Positions 34,207-45,025 of a stretch of 64,000 nt of DNA are shown here, piece after piece. The position numbers were made by a program, and so were the translations under genes. Position 1 is the stretch's first letter. Every line of letters begins with the position of its first letter. This DNA comes from Prosapia bicincta. Taxonomy: Eukaryota; Arthropoda; Insecta; Hemiptera; Cercopidae. The stretch lies in assembly GCA_036971475.1 (NCBI GenBank), contig JBAIZL010000006.1:92047876-92111875 (forward strand), given 5' to 3'. The notes below the pieces were generated by a model that was not told the origin of the DNA, searched no databases, and was given only the letters and a program-made list of their open reading frames with translations.

Positions 34207-34584
34207 AATAAAATACGAAACCAAAATCTTAGAAAACCTTTAACAGTTGAAAATGAGCGTTTTTATTGTTTCCCGGGAGAGCAATACAATTGTTTTTGTA
34301 AAGATTATCCATATTTGTATCAAAACCACAACAACGAATACAATTTCAGTACAATAAGTAAGGTTGAAAATGGAGAACCACTATACAAACATGTTTCATT
34401 CATGTGTCGGTAGTCACAGGACGCTGAGGTGGGCTAATGGAAGTTTGTAATCCAATAATCCACCACAGATACCACAGAGCCGCAAACATGGGGACGCCAA
34501 GGACATTGCTTGAGACGAACTAATGCAAGCATGCTTTATATAGAAGTAAACCTTCAGGGTAAGTGCTTGGTAGTAGTAAACTAA
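34207..34584 (+). pseudogene. Decayed Cys/Tyr-rich frame, unknown
   Basis: One + frame runs from after a TGA (34204-34206) to TAA 34582-34584 with three internal stops clustered between 34410 and 34465. The first part is rich in Cys, Tyr and Asn (YCFPGEQYNCFCKDYPYLY). After the stops it resumes with PQTWGRQGHCLRRTNASML and IEVNLQGKCLVVV. The composition looks like a disulphide-bonded extracellular or virion protein rather than chance AT-rich DNA. No family identified. Confidence 0.4.
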
Positions 34585-35259
34585 ATTGATGAGAATTTTA
34601 TTGGCGTCTTTGTTTAATAACAGCTTCTCTTAAGTGGGGAGTAATTAAAAACTAGTTTACCGTCAGTAGTGTTATAAAATGTTTCCATTTAACTTTAAGG
34701 AGGGAGATTATGTACGTTTAGCTTGATGTTTTTCAGATTATTTTGTAAATGTTAAATCGTGACCTCCCACTAACATCGCAATATAAAAAAATATGTTGTG
34801 AACCTATTTCTTGTATATCTCTTACCTTTATCTAGTTTGTAGTAGCTTGACAAGTGTTTTGTCAATGCAAGGAATATGTAATTAGTATACTAGCTTCTAT
34901 ATTACCGAAATTCTTAACTAAATAGTCAACCTTAAACATATGTTCTTTTCTTTAAAGGCAATTAAATATATCATTAAAAAGTACCTTCTGGGCAGCCTAC
35001 TGCATGCCATGATAATACGTTTAATATAGTTTTGGTATAAGTAGTCGGTGACAAAAGGGGGCTGACTGCCTTCTTTTATTTTAGGTTTATATTTTTCTGT
35101 ACAAGAAATCCACTTAAAAACTAAGTGAGCTAAAAGCGAAATGCAATTCACTTAAGATACATTGGAATAAACGTCTGCTACAAAGTGGTTGATACTAGTC
35201 TCTTAATCTCATCAGGGTGAGTTACAGGGATTTAGAGGGAGATTTGGCGTATGGAAGAA
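34585..35259. other. No assignable gene
   Basis: A further short coding-like piece (MFPFNFKEGDYVRLA near 34679) is broken by stops. The rest is AT-rich. Confidence 0.4.
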
Positions 35260-35876
35260 GTTACATTGAAGTATATTGGTCTGTATATGGTAATTTCAAG
35301 TATATAGGTTTTTATTAAAGTATATAAGTATATAATAAATGACATATGTTTTTTATGAAGGATCTAAGTGTAATTTGATGTGTATAACTAAATATTTAGG
35401 TATATAAATGTGTATTAAATTAAATTTGTGTATAATAAAGTTTATAAGTCTGTATGATAATATATAATAAAGTATATATGTCTGTATTGAAGTAGGTGTG
35501 TGCATATTAAATTATACAGGTGAGTAATGAATACATAAGTGTATATTGAAGTAAATATGTGTATATACGAGAATGTAAATGTATAATACAGTATACATGC
35601 GTTTGCTGAAGTATGTAACTCCATATTAAATTGCAGATTTGATATGTTTATGATAAGGTATATAATTGTATATTGAAGTATATAAGTGTATGCTAAACTA
35701 TATAAGTATATATTGAAATATATGTGTTTGTATTGATGTATATAAGTTAATGTTGAATGGCATAATTTTATATTGAAAAGTATAAGTCTACAATAAAGTA
35801 TAAGTGTTTCTTGGAATATATAAAATTATATATATTATATATATATAATATATAATATAAGGGTATAATTAGTTAT
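35260..35876. repeat. Degenerate 20-bp minisatellite, left block
   Basis: Imperfect copies of TGTATATTGAAGTATATAAG and variants with AATAAA. The array continues at 37839 after an inserted LTR-like unit. Confidence 0.85.
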
Positions 35877-35880
35877 GTAG

Positions 35881-37834
35881 TGCAACGTCCTACCCGTCAC
35901 TTCTCAGCACGCAGAATACTAAACTTTTGTTGTTTAAAAAACGTATTTATAAACAAAACAAACTTCTGCCAATCACCCCGCTTGTTAAACCGTGCTAAAA
36001 TCCCTGATTTACGTGTATATTTCCCGCCCATAGGGCCATGCCCAAAACAAGCCTATTCCCGCTGACTACTATTTTGAAATAAGTATAATCTCCCCAAAAT
36101 TGGTTTATGAATTATGTAGGGTTTAGATATAGTCACACATGTCATTTCAATAGTCAGCTGGAAAGAAGCACATGTAAAATAATAAACAAAATATTCACAG
36201 AGTCTTACCAACTGATGATGATCTGCAGAGACAGCAAGGGGACGTGCAAAATATGATCGTGTTTAGTTTACCTATTTTAAAAGGCTCCCGTGTCCTTTTA
36301 AACACAATCTGCCAGTAGATAAATCTCTGGACTTTTATACAAAAAACCAACTAATCTTTAGGCTAGCTCAATGAAGTTAGTTGAGAGAAACTCTTTAAAA
36401 ACATTAGGTTTTAACTATTATCAATTAATGGAATTTAATTAAACTTGTTTACTGATTTAATAATCATTTTCATATTAGTTGGAAAAAGCTAAAAAGTTTT
36501 TATTGATTATTCAACACAGGATGAAATGCAAATACTGTTGATTTTTATAACATATTTAATTTTTATTTATTTAAATAAAAAAGAAAATTTATCTTTTCAA
36601 ATAAAACACAATTATATTGACAAAAACAATTCACTAAATAACTTGTTATCTTTCATATTTTAAAATCTTATAATTTCTATATATATATAACAATTACATT
36701 TACATAAAAATAAAATTATTTCCCAAATTAGACATAAAAAAAATTTATCTTCTATATCAAATTGGTAAAGTCGTATTTATGACACATAATTTTTAAATTT
36801 ATAATAATCAAAAAATTATTATTTTTTTGAAAATAAATGACTCATGGCCAAAAACCCTTTGTAAGTTTAATATTTATCATTTGAAATATTATGATCAAAC
36901 AAATTATTTTATTAAGCATAAAATTTATTTTATTTTTATATAGAGTAAAGTCATTGTTTAAGCTTGAATATTTGTTTGAATTTAATAAAACTAACTGACT
37001 AAATTTGACGTAATTGGTATCGAATAGAGAAAATGACTTGCCAAAGATGTTCCTGCCGGTCCTAGAGTCCCTCATCTGGTTTCCCTGGTCCTTGGACATC
37101 GGAAGTCGCCATCCCTGGTTCGTCGGTGGTGGTTTTCCTCCATTCCCGCGTCCTGGAAGCTGAGTCTGGAGCCTTCGTCCCTTAATAGTCATAGACGTCG
37201 GAAGCGTTGAGGTTCGGTCCCATCTGGCCTGATGGCGGTCTTATTCGCGATCCGGCATAGCGGTCCGCGGCACCTCGTATTAAAAATTTATTTCAGACTG
37301 TCTCTAAGGTCTTAGAGACCTAGTATATATAGCGGTGAAATTACCCTACCTCACCCCGACTGCAACACTTGCTATCTTTGGATTTATTCCTTGTACAGGC
37401 AAGTCGGGCAACGAATCCGTTTTAGCTTGCAGAGTTTGATTATCATTTTTGGAACACTGAAAAATGTCTATTTTATTAAAACTGCTGTAACTTTTTTGTT
37501 TTTTAGGTTTTTCAAATTTTGTTTTCACTAATGTTTATTCTGGTTCTTCTAAAATGTCGATGAAAGTTCTACGTGGTTTTGTTCTTAAGTTAGCGTTTTT
37601 AAGCATTTAGAAAATTTTTGCCTCACTACCGATGGTCAAATTTAGCTAGTTATTACAAATTTATTCTCTAATACTTTTTAATTTAGCTTAATTATTCTAT
37701 TTATGGTTTTATTTACTTCTTCACTCTTTATTATTCCTATAACTCTAAACTTGATTAATTTAAAAATCAACTTTATTACTTAAAAACAGGAAATTATTTA
37801 TTTCCTATTTGTCACGGTATTTGAGACCGTTACA
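35881..37834 (-). mobile_element. ~1.95-kb LTR-like unit, minus copy (solo LTR candidate)
   Basis: A 1954-bp unit inserted in the minisatellite, with target duplication GTAG at 35877-35880 and 37835-37838. Read on the minus strand it starts TGTAACGGTCTC and ends GGACGTTGCA. It matches the plus copy over its full length at roughly 70-75%. Its only long frame (36842-37192, minus) is Arg/Gly/Pro-rich and not conserved as protein in the other copy. The structure fits a solo LTR left by recombination. Confidence 0.75.
37270..37335 (-). promoter_or_regulatory. TATA box, hairpin and poly(A)-like signal in the minus LTR-like unit
   Basis: Minus strand: GCTATATATACTAGG, then the hairpin GTCTCTAA/TTAGAGAC, then AATAAATTTTT within about 60 bp. 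This is the compact U3/R arrangement expected of an LTR. The plus copy keeps the region but has lost the TATA. Confidence 0.45.
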
Positions 37835-37838
37835 GTAG

Positions 37839-38400
37839 GTGAATATTTAGTTACATAAGAGTGAGGTAAATGCTGTAGTTAAATACTAAAGTATACATTA
37901 TTGTACATTGGTGTTTGTTAAACAATAATAGTGTATATTGAAGTTTAATGTAAGTTATAAATGTATATGGACTTATATAAGCGTATAATAAATTATGTAA
38001 ATGTATATTCAAGTATCTAGTTGTATAATAATACGTATAATAGTGTATAGAAGAGTTTAAGTGTAAAAGATTGTACATGTATATATTGAAATATACAAGT
38101 GCATAATAAATTATTTATGTGTATAATAAATTATTTAAAAGTACGATAAAGCAAGAATGAGTATATTAAAGTTTTAAGGGTATACTAATTTATATACGTG
38201 TATATTGAAATATATAACTAAAGCTTATTGGTATAAAATAAAATGTATAAATATGTATGTATGTGAGCATTGACGTATACTAGTGTATAATAAATCATAT
38301 AAGTATATATTGAAGTAGATAGGTTAGTATTAAATTATATAGTGTATATTGAAATATGTAATTGCGTATATGAAGTATGTAATTGACGTATAAGTAACTC
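37839..38400. repeat. Degenerate 20-bp minisatellite, right block
   Basis: Continuation of the array at 35260-35876 with the same TGTATATTGAAGTATATAAG-like unit. Confidence 0.85.
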
Positions 38401-38632
38401 CGATGGACGTACAAGTTGGTGAAGGTACAAATTGTTTACGTTGGTACATGTGACGCGTCAAATAAAAGCATTTGTAGATTATAAGTTAAGTCAAGATCGG
38501 CAGATTAAAATGGTACGACTGAGAGCCTACCTAACCAAAGCAGAACATTAGAACTAATATTGGCAAAGGCAGTGACTTCCTAATGATAATCAAAGGCGTT
38601 ACAAAATAATTGGGATTATTAATTTATATCAA

Positions 38633-38704
38633 AAGCTTTTCGTTGGCAAACAGTACCAACATCATCAGGAATGAAAATTGGTACTGTTTGCCAATGAAAA
38701 GCTT
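38633..38704. repeat. Inverted pair around a hammerhead-like motif
   Basis: Left arm, read on the minus strand: CTGATGA (38668-38662), GTTGG/CCAAC hairpin, GAA, palindrome AAGCTT (38638-38633). The right arm repeats TTGGTACTGTTTGCCAATGA then AAAGCTTT on the plus strand but lacks CTGATGA. This is a short fold-back PLE-type end. Confidence 0.5.
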
Positions 38705-38771
38705 TGGATATAAATTATTCTTGTATTTGAATAATCTATGTTGTGATAAATTATTAAACCAGAAAACGTTT

Positions 38772-38797
38772 TATATATATATATATATATATATATT

Positions 38798-38847
<50 letters not shown>
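38772..38847. repeat. (TA)n microsatellite
   Basis: About 76 bp TA with one TTTAAA interruption. Confidence 0.95.
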
Positions 38848-38849
<2 letters not shown>

Positions 38850-39169
38850 AGAAGAAGGATTAGTTATAGAATAGTCTGGACCTAGTTATTGTATTATATT
38901 AGGCCTGCTATTATCCCTAATGGGTACAATTCCAAAGACTGTATCTCTGACCAGGCCTTAGCGTCGACTTCTAGCAAAGCAGTTATTAAATAAGAAATTA
39001 CAGGATAGTCACTAACCTTCCAAAACCTTATACACATCCATGATTCTTACACGCTTCAAAACTTCATATAATTATCCGAAAATGCACTTTCTTCATCGTA
39101 CTCGCTACCAAATTTAATAAAACCTACAGAAAGAAAATATTTCTTTTCATATAGAACTATCAATGCAAA

Positions 39170-40040
39170 ACGAATTCAGCGACAAGAGACAGTTGGCAAA
39201 TGAGTTAGAGAAGTGGATAGTTGGCAAACAAGATTAGTAAAGGGGACAGTTAGCATACGAGTTTAGGAAAGAGGGCAGTTGGAAAACAGGTATAGCAAAC
39301 TAGATTAGCAAAGAAGAAGTTGTCAATTGAGTTTAAGTAATAAAACAGTGGACAAACGACCTCAACGAAAAGTGAAGTTGGCAAATTCGTTAGATAATTC
39401 GACGTTTGGAAAAGGAGTTTGGCGACATGAATGTTTGGCAAACGAGTTTAGTCAAGTGAAAAATTGGCAAACTAATGCAGCGATTGGGACAGTTGGCAAG
39501 CGCTTTTAGTAAAGAGTTGCTAAACCAGTTTACTGAAGGGGACAGTTGGCAAACGGGTTTAACTGTAACGAAATTGGGCTAGGTGTTTGGGAAATGGACA
39601 GTCGGCAAACGAATTTTGGAGTTGGGGATAGTTGGAAAACAAGTTTTACGAAGAGGCAGTTGAGAATCGTGATAAGTAAACAAGGAAAGTGTTTAACGGT
39701 GTTTAGTGAAGCAGAGAGTTGGTTAACGAGTTCTGCCAAAGGGATAGTAGCAAACGAGTTTAGCGAAGCTCTGCTGCTAAACTCACAATGTTGAGTCAGA
39801 GAAAGAGACAGTTGGCAAACGAGTTAAGCGATAACGAAATTTGGCTAAGTAATTGGGGAATGGACAGTCGGCAAACGAATTTTGGTGTAGGGGATATTTG
39901 ATAACCAAGTTTGACGAAGAGGCAGTTGGTAAACGTGTTAAGTAAACAGGGAAAGTGAAGCAAAGAGTTGGTTAACGAGTTTTGCGAAGGAGATAGCTAG
40001 CAAACAAGTTTAGCAAAACTCTGCTGCTAAACTCTTAAAT
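39170..40040. repeat. ~28-bp minisatellite with ~265-bp higher-order repeat
   Basis: Degenerate copies of GGACAGTTGGCAAACGAGTT followed by TAGCGAAG fill about 870 bp. The second half consists of two related blocks (about 39541-39795 and 39808-40040) that share the order of variant units, including GGACAGTCGGCAAACGAATT and GCTCTGCTGCTAAACTC. The stop-poor frames inside it are by-products of the repeat. Confidence 0.85.
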
Positions 40041-41020
40041 ATGAGTTTTAAGTCACAGGACCAGGTCAAATGTGATTTGCAGGTGTAGGATCCCTAGTAA
40101 CTTTCACAGTAGGGAAAGCGATTTTTAGAATCAGAAATTTTTAGAAGGGCAGCAGAGGGGAAACTACGCGATTATTTGAATGAGGAGAAGATCAGGTAAA
40201 CGTTCAAGAATTGTAAGACCTACAGCCGAACGTAACCAAATAAGTTGACACACATGTAAAAACGTGCATGTACCAAGATAGAAAAGAATAGCTAGGGTGT
40301 TAACTTTTCCGAAAATGCTAATATTTGTAAAAGTTACGAATTTACCCAAAAAAGGAATAATTGAAGGAGACACGTAAAGAACGATACGGTTTATTGGCCA
40401 GGACGGAGAAAGATTGTTGTGAGTATCGGATTTTTGAGAACAGCGATTAATCAAATGATGGAGAGAGAGGTCAAATCTGGCTCTGAAAGAAGATGAGTGA
40501 GTTTAGAAGAGAAGCTTCATTCGGGCAGTAACAAAATAACAGAAAAAGGCCTATTAAAAATTTAAGGGGCTATTTATATTTCTTCGATATAAAGATAAAG
40601 AAATATGTGGAACTCTTGTTTTTCCTTCTAAAGGAAATAAGAATTGAAAAAAATATTGACATCTTCTAAGAACTTAGGTTCAGTATTTGTAGAGGATAGA
40701 TGAGCAAGGATTGTCAGAGCTTCTACTAAAGGATATATCGTAGTTTGGCTAGGTAGTGATTTACTAACGTCTCTCTTGTGACGTCATTTTGTCTCAATTT
40801 AATTAACTCAGTAAATACTATGTTGTATTTGGGACCGGTAGTTCATTCAGGTAATACTAAAATATCTTCGCTTATTGATTGTCTTTAAGTAGAGACTGTA
40901 CAGATATATAAACTTTTACTTGGCTTCCGGGAAATGTTATGGCTATTTTTGCCCAATTGGTTTGGTAGATAATTTATAAATATTTCAATCGTAATAACTT
41001 TTATACTCTAAACATAGCTT
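40041..41020. other. No gene seen
   Basis: Mixed unique sequence. A CRE-like GTGACGTCA occurs near 40780 without context. Confidence 0.5.
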
Positions 41021-41317
<297 letters not shown>

Positions 41318-41498
41318 GTGTGGTAACGTATTAATGAGGTATAAAGTACAAAAAATAGTACTATTTAAATGTTTATGGTCGAGTACGTAACATAAATAGC
41401 CATTAGAATATATCCACTATTCCTTTAGCTAGGTTGTGCGGTTATGATATTAAAAAAAAACTTAAACAAAACTAACAAATGATTCATTTATTTATTTA

Positions 41499-41528
41499 GA
41501 TGCGTTTCAATGAAAAAGACATCATCAG
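41499..41528 (-). ncRNA. Hammerhead-like motif, degenerate
   Basis: Minus strand CTGATGA (41528-41522), a weak hairpin, then GAA and ACGCAT C (41508-41499), one change from the palindrome ACGCGT. Decayed PLE end. Confidence 0.35.
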
Positions 41529-41902
41529 TCAGTTTTGCTACTAGAGTCCAACGTACAACATAGTTCTTTATATAGGCTAATGACAAATCACAGACAATGT
41601 TTACTAAAAACGAGCTCTTGAAAATGAATTTTGGAAAGAAATTCGAAACATCGAGTGTTAAAAACGAATGAACTAATTGTCTGTGTTCTGTCGTTAGCAT
41701 ACAATAGACTTAATAGTTATTCACACACATTAAATAAAAGATGAGTTAGAACTTAGTTGTTAGAGATTAAAATAGCACGACTTACTGATAATGGCTATGA
41801 CATAAGATCGCATCTGAGCTTATTCATGTGTAGGTTTTGTGTATGTTTTTACTTGTTGTTAACAGTACATTAAATTGCTCAATTGTTTTAATAAATGTTG
41901 GG

Positions 41903-41905
<3 letters not shown>

Positions 41906-41961
<56 letters not shown>
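41906..41961. repeat. (TA)n microsatellite
   Basis: It lies between two copies of TGTTGGGCAAT, which suggests slippage or a small duplication. Confidence 0.95.
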
Positions 41962-41964
<3 letters not shown>

Positions 41965-42034
41965 GTTGGGCAATTTGTGCAATACATATACATGTGTGTG
42001 TCTGTTTGTGTATGTTTGAGTGCGTGAGTGCATG

Positions 42035-42038
42035 TGTC

Positions 42039-42101
<63 letters not shown>

Positions 42102-42120
42102 TTGTGTGTGTGTGTGTGTT
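42035..42120. repeat. (TG)n microsatellite
   Basis: About 85 bp of TG with a few TA/TT interruptions. Confidence 0.95.
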
Positions 42121-42435
42121 GTGTGTATGTTATCGACAGTGTAATTTGCTTATTCGTATTTCAAACTAACATAAGTCATGACCAGCGTAGTTGTATTTAT
42201 GTGTATTGTGATTTATTCAATCAAAATACCATTTGTTCAATAGCATCCAGCAACTCAGTTACAATTCTACGCTTGTAGTTTTATACCCTTGCATTCAATT
42301 ATACTCTTGCTGCACTTCTACTTCAACGTAACACACAAACATACATCATTCAGATTTCCAGAGACCAACTTTTATGACTGTGGCACAGAAACGTATTTTA
42401 TTGCGTTTATTAATGGGAAATCCAATCTTCGTTTT

Positions 42436-43010
42436 TAGTTTGAGAGTTGAGGTTTGTGTGTGACGTAAACGAATTACAACTACGAGTTGTTTCGAAAGAA
42501 GGAATACAAGTCCTTGACTCCTATAATCCAGGCGTCCTATTCAAATTAAATATAGACCAAAAACACATTAATTTATTTCCGGAGTGTACAGTGATTTTTC
42601 AGAAAGATTGTTTTTTTGTTATAAATCATGTAACATATTTCACTCTTTTAACTTCGTTTAGAGACATGTAAACACGACTAAAATGCACCCAATCAATTAT
42701 TATTCGCGAATAGATCAATATATGTTGAATATTTTTGTCATTGGCCTTAAAGTAAATATTTGGTAAATGTTACTAATGGCCATTTTATTTCTTAGCCGAT
42801 ACCTTCATGATGACATTTTGTGGAAACAAGATAAATGCAAATGAATAGTTTCTGTAGCGACGGATGCCAATGTCTGGAATTGCCGATAATATACATTATC
42901 GTCGACTTAATATACAGGCGGCCTAAGGAAATGGTTAAGGTATGTGTAAACGGCTTCATTGTAATAGTTAAGTTTATATCAGGCTAAATTTGATATCTGC
43001 ACAGTTATGA
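42436..43010. repeat. Family R repeat, diverged partial copy C
   Basis: 42444-42530 matches 52080-52170 (GAGGTTTGTGTGTGACGTAA). 42790-43010 matches about 52480-52690 (GGAATTGCCGATAA, TAATATACAGGCGGC). The segments are collinear, so copy B starts by 52080. Identity is clearly lower than between copies A and B. Confidence 0.65.
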
Positions 43011-43847
43011 AATATCTAAATCAATTTTATACCATTTACGTTTTAAATACTTGGGGGTTATTTTAACCGGTGTATTTTTTTAAGGGCGTTATTTATTATT
43101 CCCCAAACAACAGAATTGAGGATGTAAATCACTGTAGTCTATAGAAACGTATACGTTTCTACACACAAGTTTTAATACTTGCTTGTTTTGTTTTAGTTTT
43201 CATACCCAAGTTAATAATTTTTCAAGTTAAATGTTTCCTCCCTCGTCTTATAAAAGTATAATGTAAATTTAAACATGAAATCGATATGCCATATATTTCT
43301 CTTTATCGTTTTTTGTTTATTTGTCTTCAAACTTTTAAACCATTGTTTCCACATGTTAATGCTGCCAAGGTAATGAATCCGGCGCCGGATATTTACCTCA
43401 TCGTGTCTACCCCTCCCCACATTAAAGTGCAGTCAAAGTGTAAGCATGGCAGCTTTGTTACGAGGACACACCTCATCCTTTCAGTGCATTGTATTGACAT
43501 GCCAGCAATCTAAGTTATTCCTTGATTTTGCTTTCTTATCCAAGTTCTAAGAAATTAATCTTTTGTTAATATTTTTTAAGTAGCTAACCTTTCACAATGC
43601 TTCTGCATATCTTCACAATGTTCTGTTTAAACATTATATATTAAATTGTAACACATATTTGTAATAGGTAATTCTTGAACAAGGACTAATTTAACTTTGC
43701 TACTTTATTCTTTTTGTTTTCATATACCGTTGTGTTACTTGTATGTTATGAAGTAGATTTGAAGCGTGACGAAACATATCATTGCTTAATATTAGCAGAA
43801 AGTGAATTAGAACCTCAATCTAAGATCACATACAAACTAGTATTAAG

Positions 43848-43898
43848 TATATATATATATCTTCTACCTAACGTGTATATATATATATATATATATAC

Positions 43899-43929
<31 letters not shown>

Positions 43930-43955
43930 TATCTATATATATATATATATATATT
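43848..43955. repeat. Compound (TA)n/(AC)n microsatellite
   Basis: Alternating TA and AC blocks, no coding value. Confidence 0.9.
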
Positions 43956-44504
43956 AAAACAACATAGGTTATTCAACATAACATGTCTGTAATGAATCCG
44001 GTAACAATCAATATTGTAATTAAAAATTATCAACTCTAGTGACAATAAAAATGAAATCAGGAAACATTTCCTACACACATTACGGTCTAATAGATACAAT
44101 TTTTTAAAACAATTAATTCTAAAAAGTTTACATTTAAACAAAAATATTATCTAAATGTTTTCAATATGACAACTAAGCTATCTTAATAAATAGACGTCAT
44201 TAGGATGTATTTTGGTGATTTTTTTAAAAATATAGATTGTATTGAGGATTAGCTCAGACGGAAGATACCTTGTGTAATTAGAACGTATGATAGCCTTCTA
44301 AAGTGTTTGCTTTCACATTACTTCTTGATTCTTCTTGATTCCTCGCCTTCTTCAATACTTTTTTAACGGCGTTAATGTTATTTACCCTCGGCGAATAAAC
44401 TCTATACGTATCCATTTGTTTGTGTAACAACATTGTCACATCCACTGCAGTGACAGATGAATATTTATTATACGGTAACATCTGGAAAAGTGCCATCTAC
44501 TTGT

Positions 44505-45025
44505 GCAACAGCACGGTTACCTTCCTGTATAGTGCTACTACATGTGCATCAGCATGGTAAGAATCCTGTATAGTGGCCACCTAGATGTGCATCAGCAAAG
44601 TAACAACACTGTATAATGGCCACCTAGAAGTGCATCACAAAGTAATAACACTGTATAGTAGCCACCGGCATGTGCATCAGCAGGGTAACAATCCTGTATA
44701 GTGGCCACCTAGATGTGCATCAAAAAAGTAACAACACTGTATAGTGGCCACCTAGAAGTGCATCACAAAGTAATAACACTGTATAGTAGCCACCGGCTTG
44801 TGCATCAGCAGGGTAACAATAGTGAAGAGCACCACGTTAATTTGCATTAAAACGGTACTCATCTTGTATAGACCCACTTTTATTACGAATAACACGTTAA
44901 CAATCCTGTATAGTACTACCTACACGTGAATAAACAAGGTAACAATCCTGTATAGTTCCCTCTAATGTGAATCAACAGCGTAACAATTCTGTATCCTGTG
45001 CTACCTGCATGTGCATTGACATAGT
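44505..45025. repeat. ~46-bp minisatellite with ~142-bp higher-order repeat
   Basis: Units such as GTAACAACACTGTATAGTGG followed by CCACCTAGATGTGCATCA repeat about ten times. The blocks starting near 44540 and 44682 are near-identical three-unit repeats. Outer copies are more degenerate. Copies are contiguous with no unique spacers. Confidence 0.85.

Noticed and set aside
36842..37192. 116-codon minus frame in the LTR-like unit
   Set aside because: Not kept as an open frame in the other copy; stop-free by composition in its first half only.
44239..44300. GGATTAGCTCAGACGG resembles a tRNA box A
   Set aside because: No box B within 30-60 nt and no acceptor-stem pairing, so neither a tRNA nor a SINE head is supported.
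44505..45025. Regular repeats considered as a CRISPR array
   Set aside because: Copies are contiguous and degenerate, with no unique spacers, in a eukaryotic genome. It is a minisatellite.
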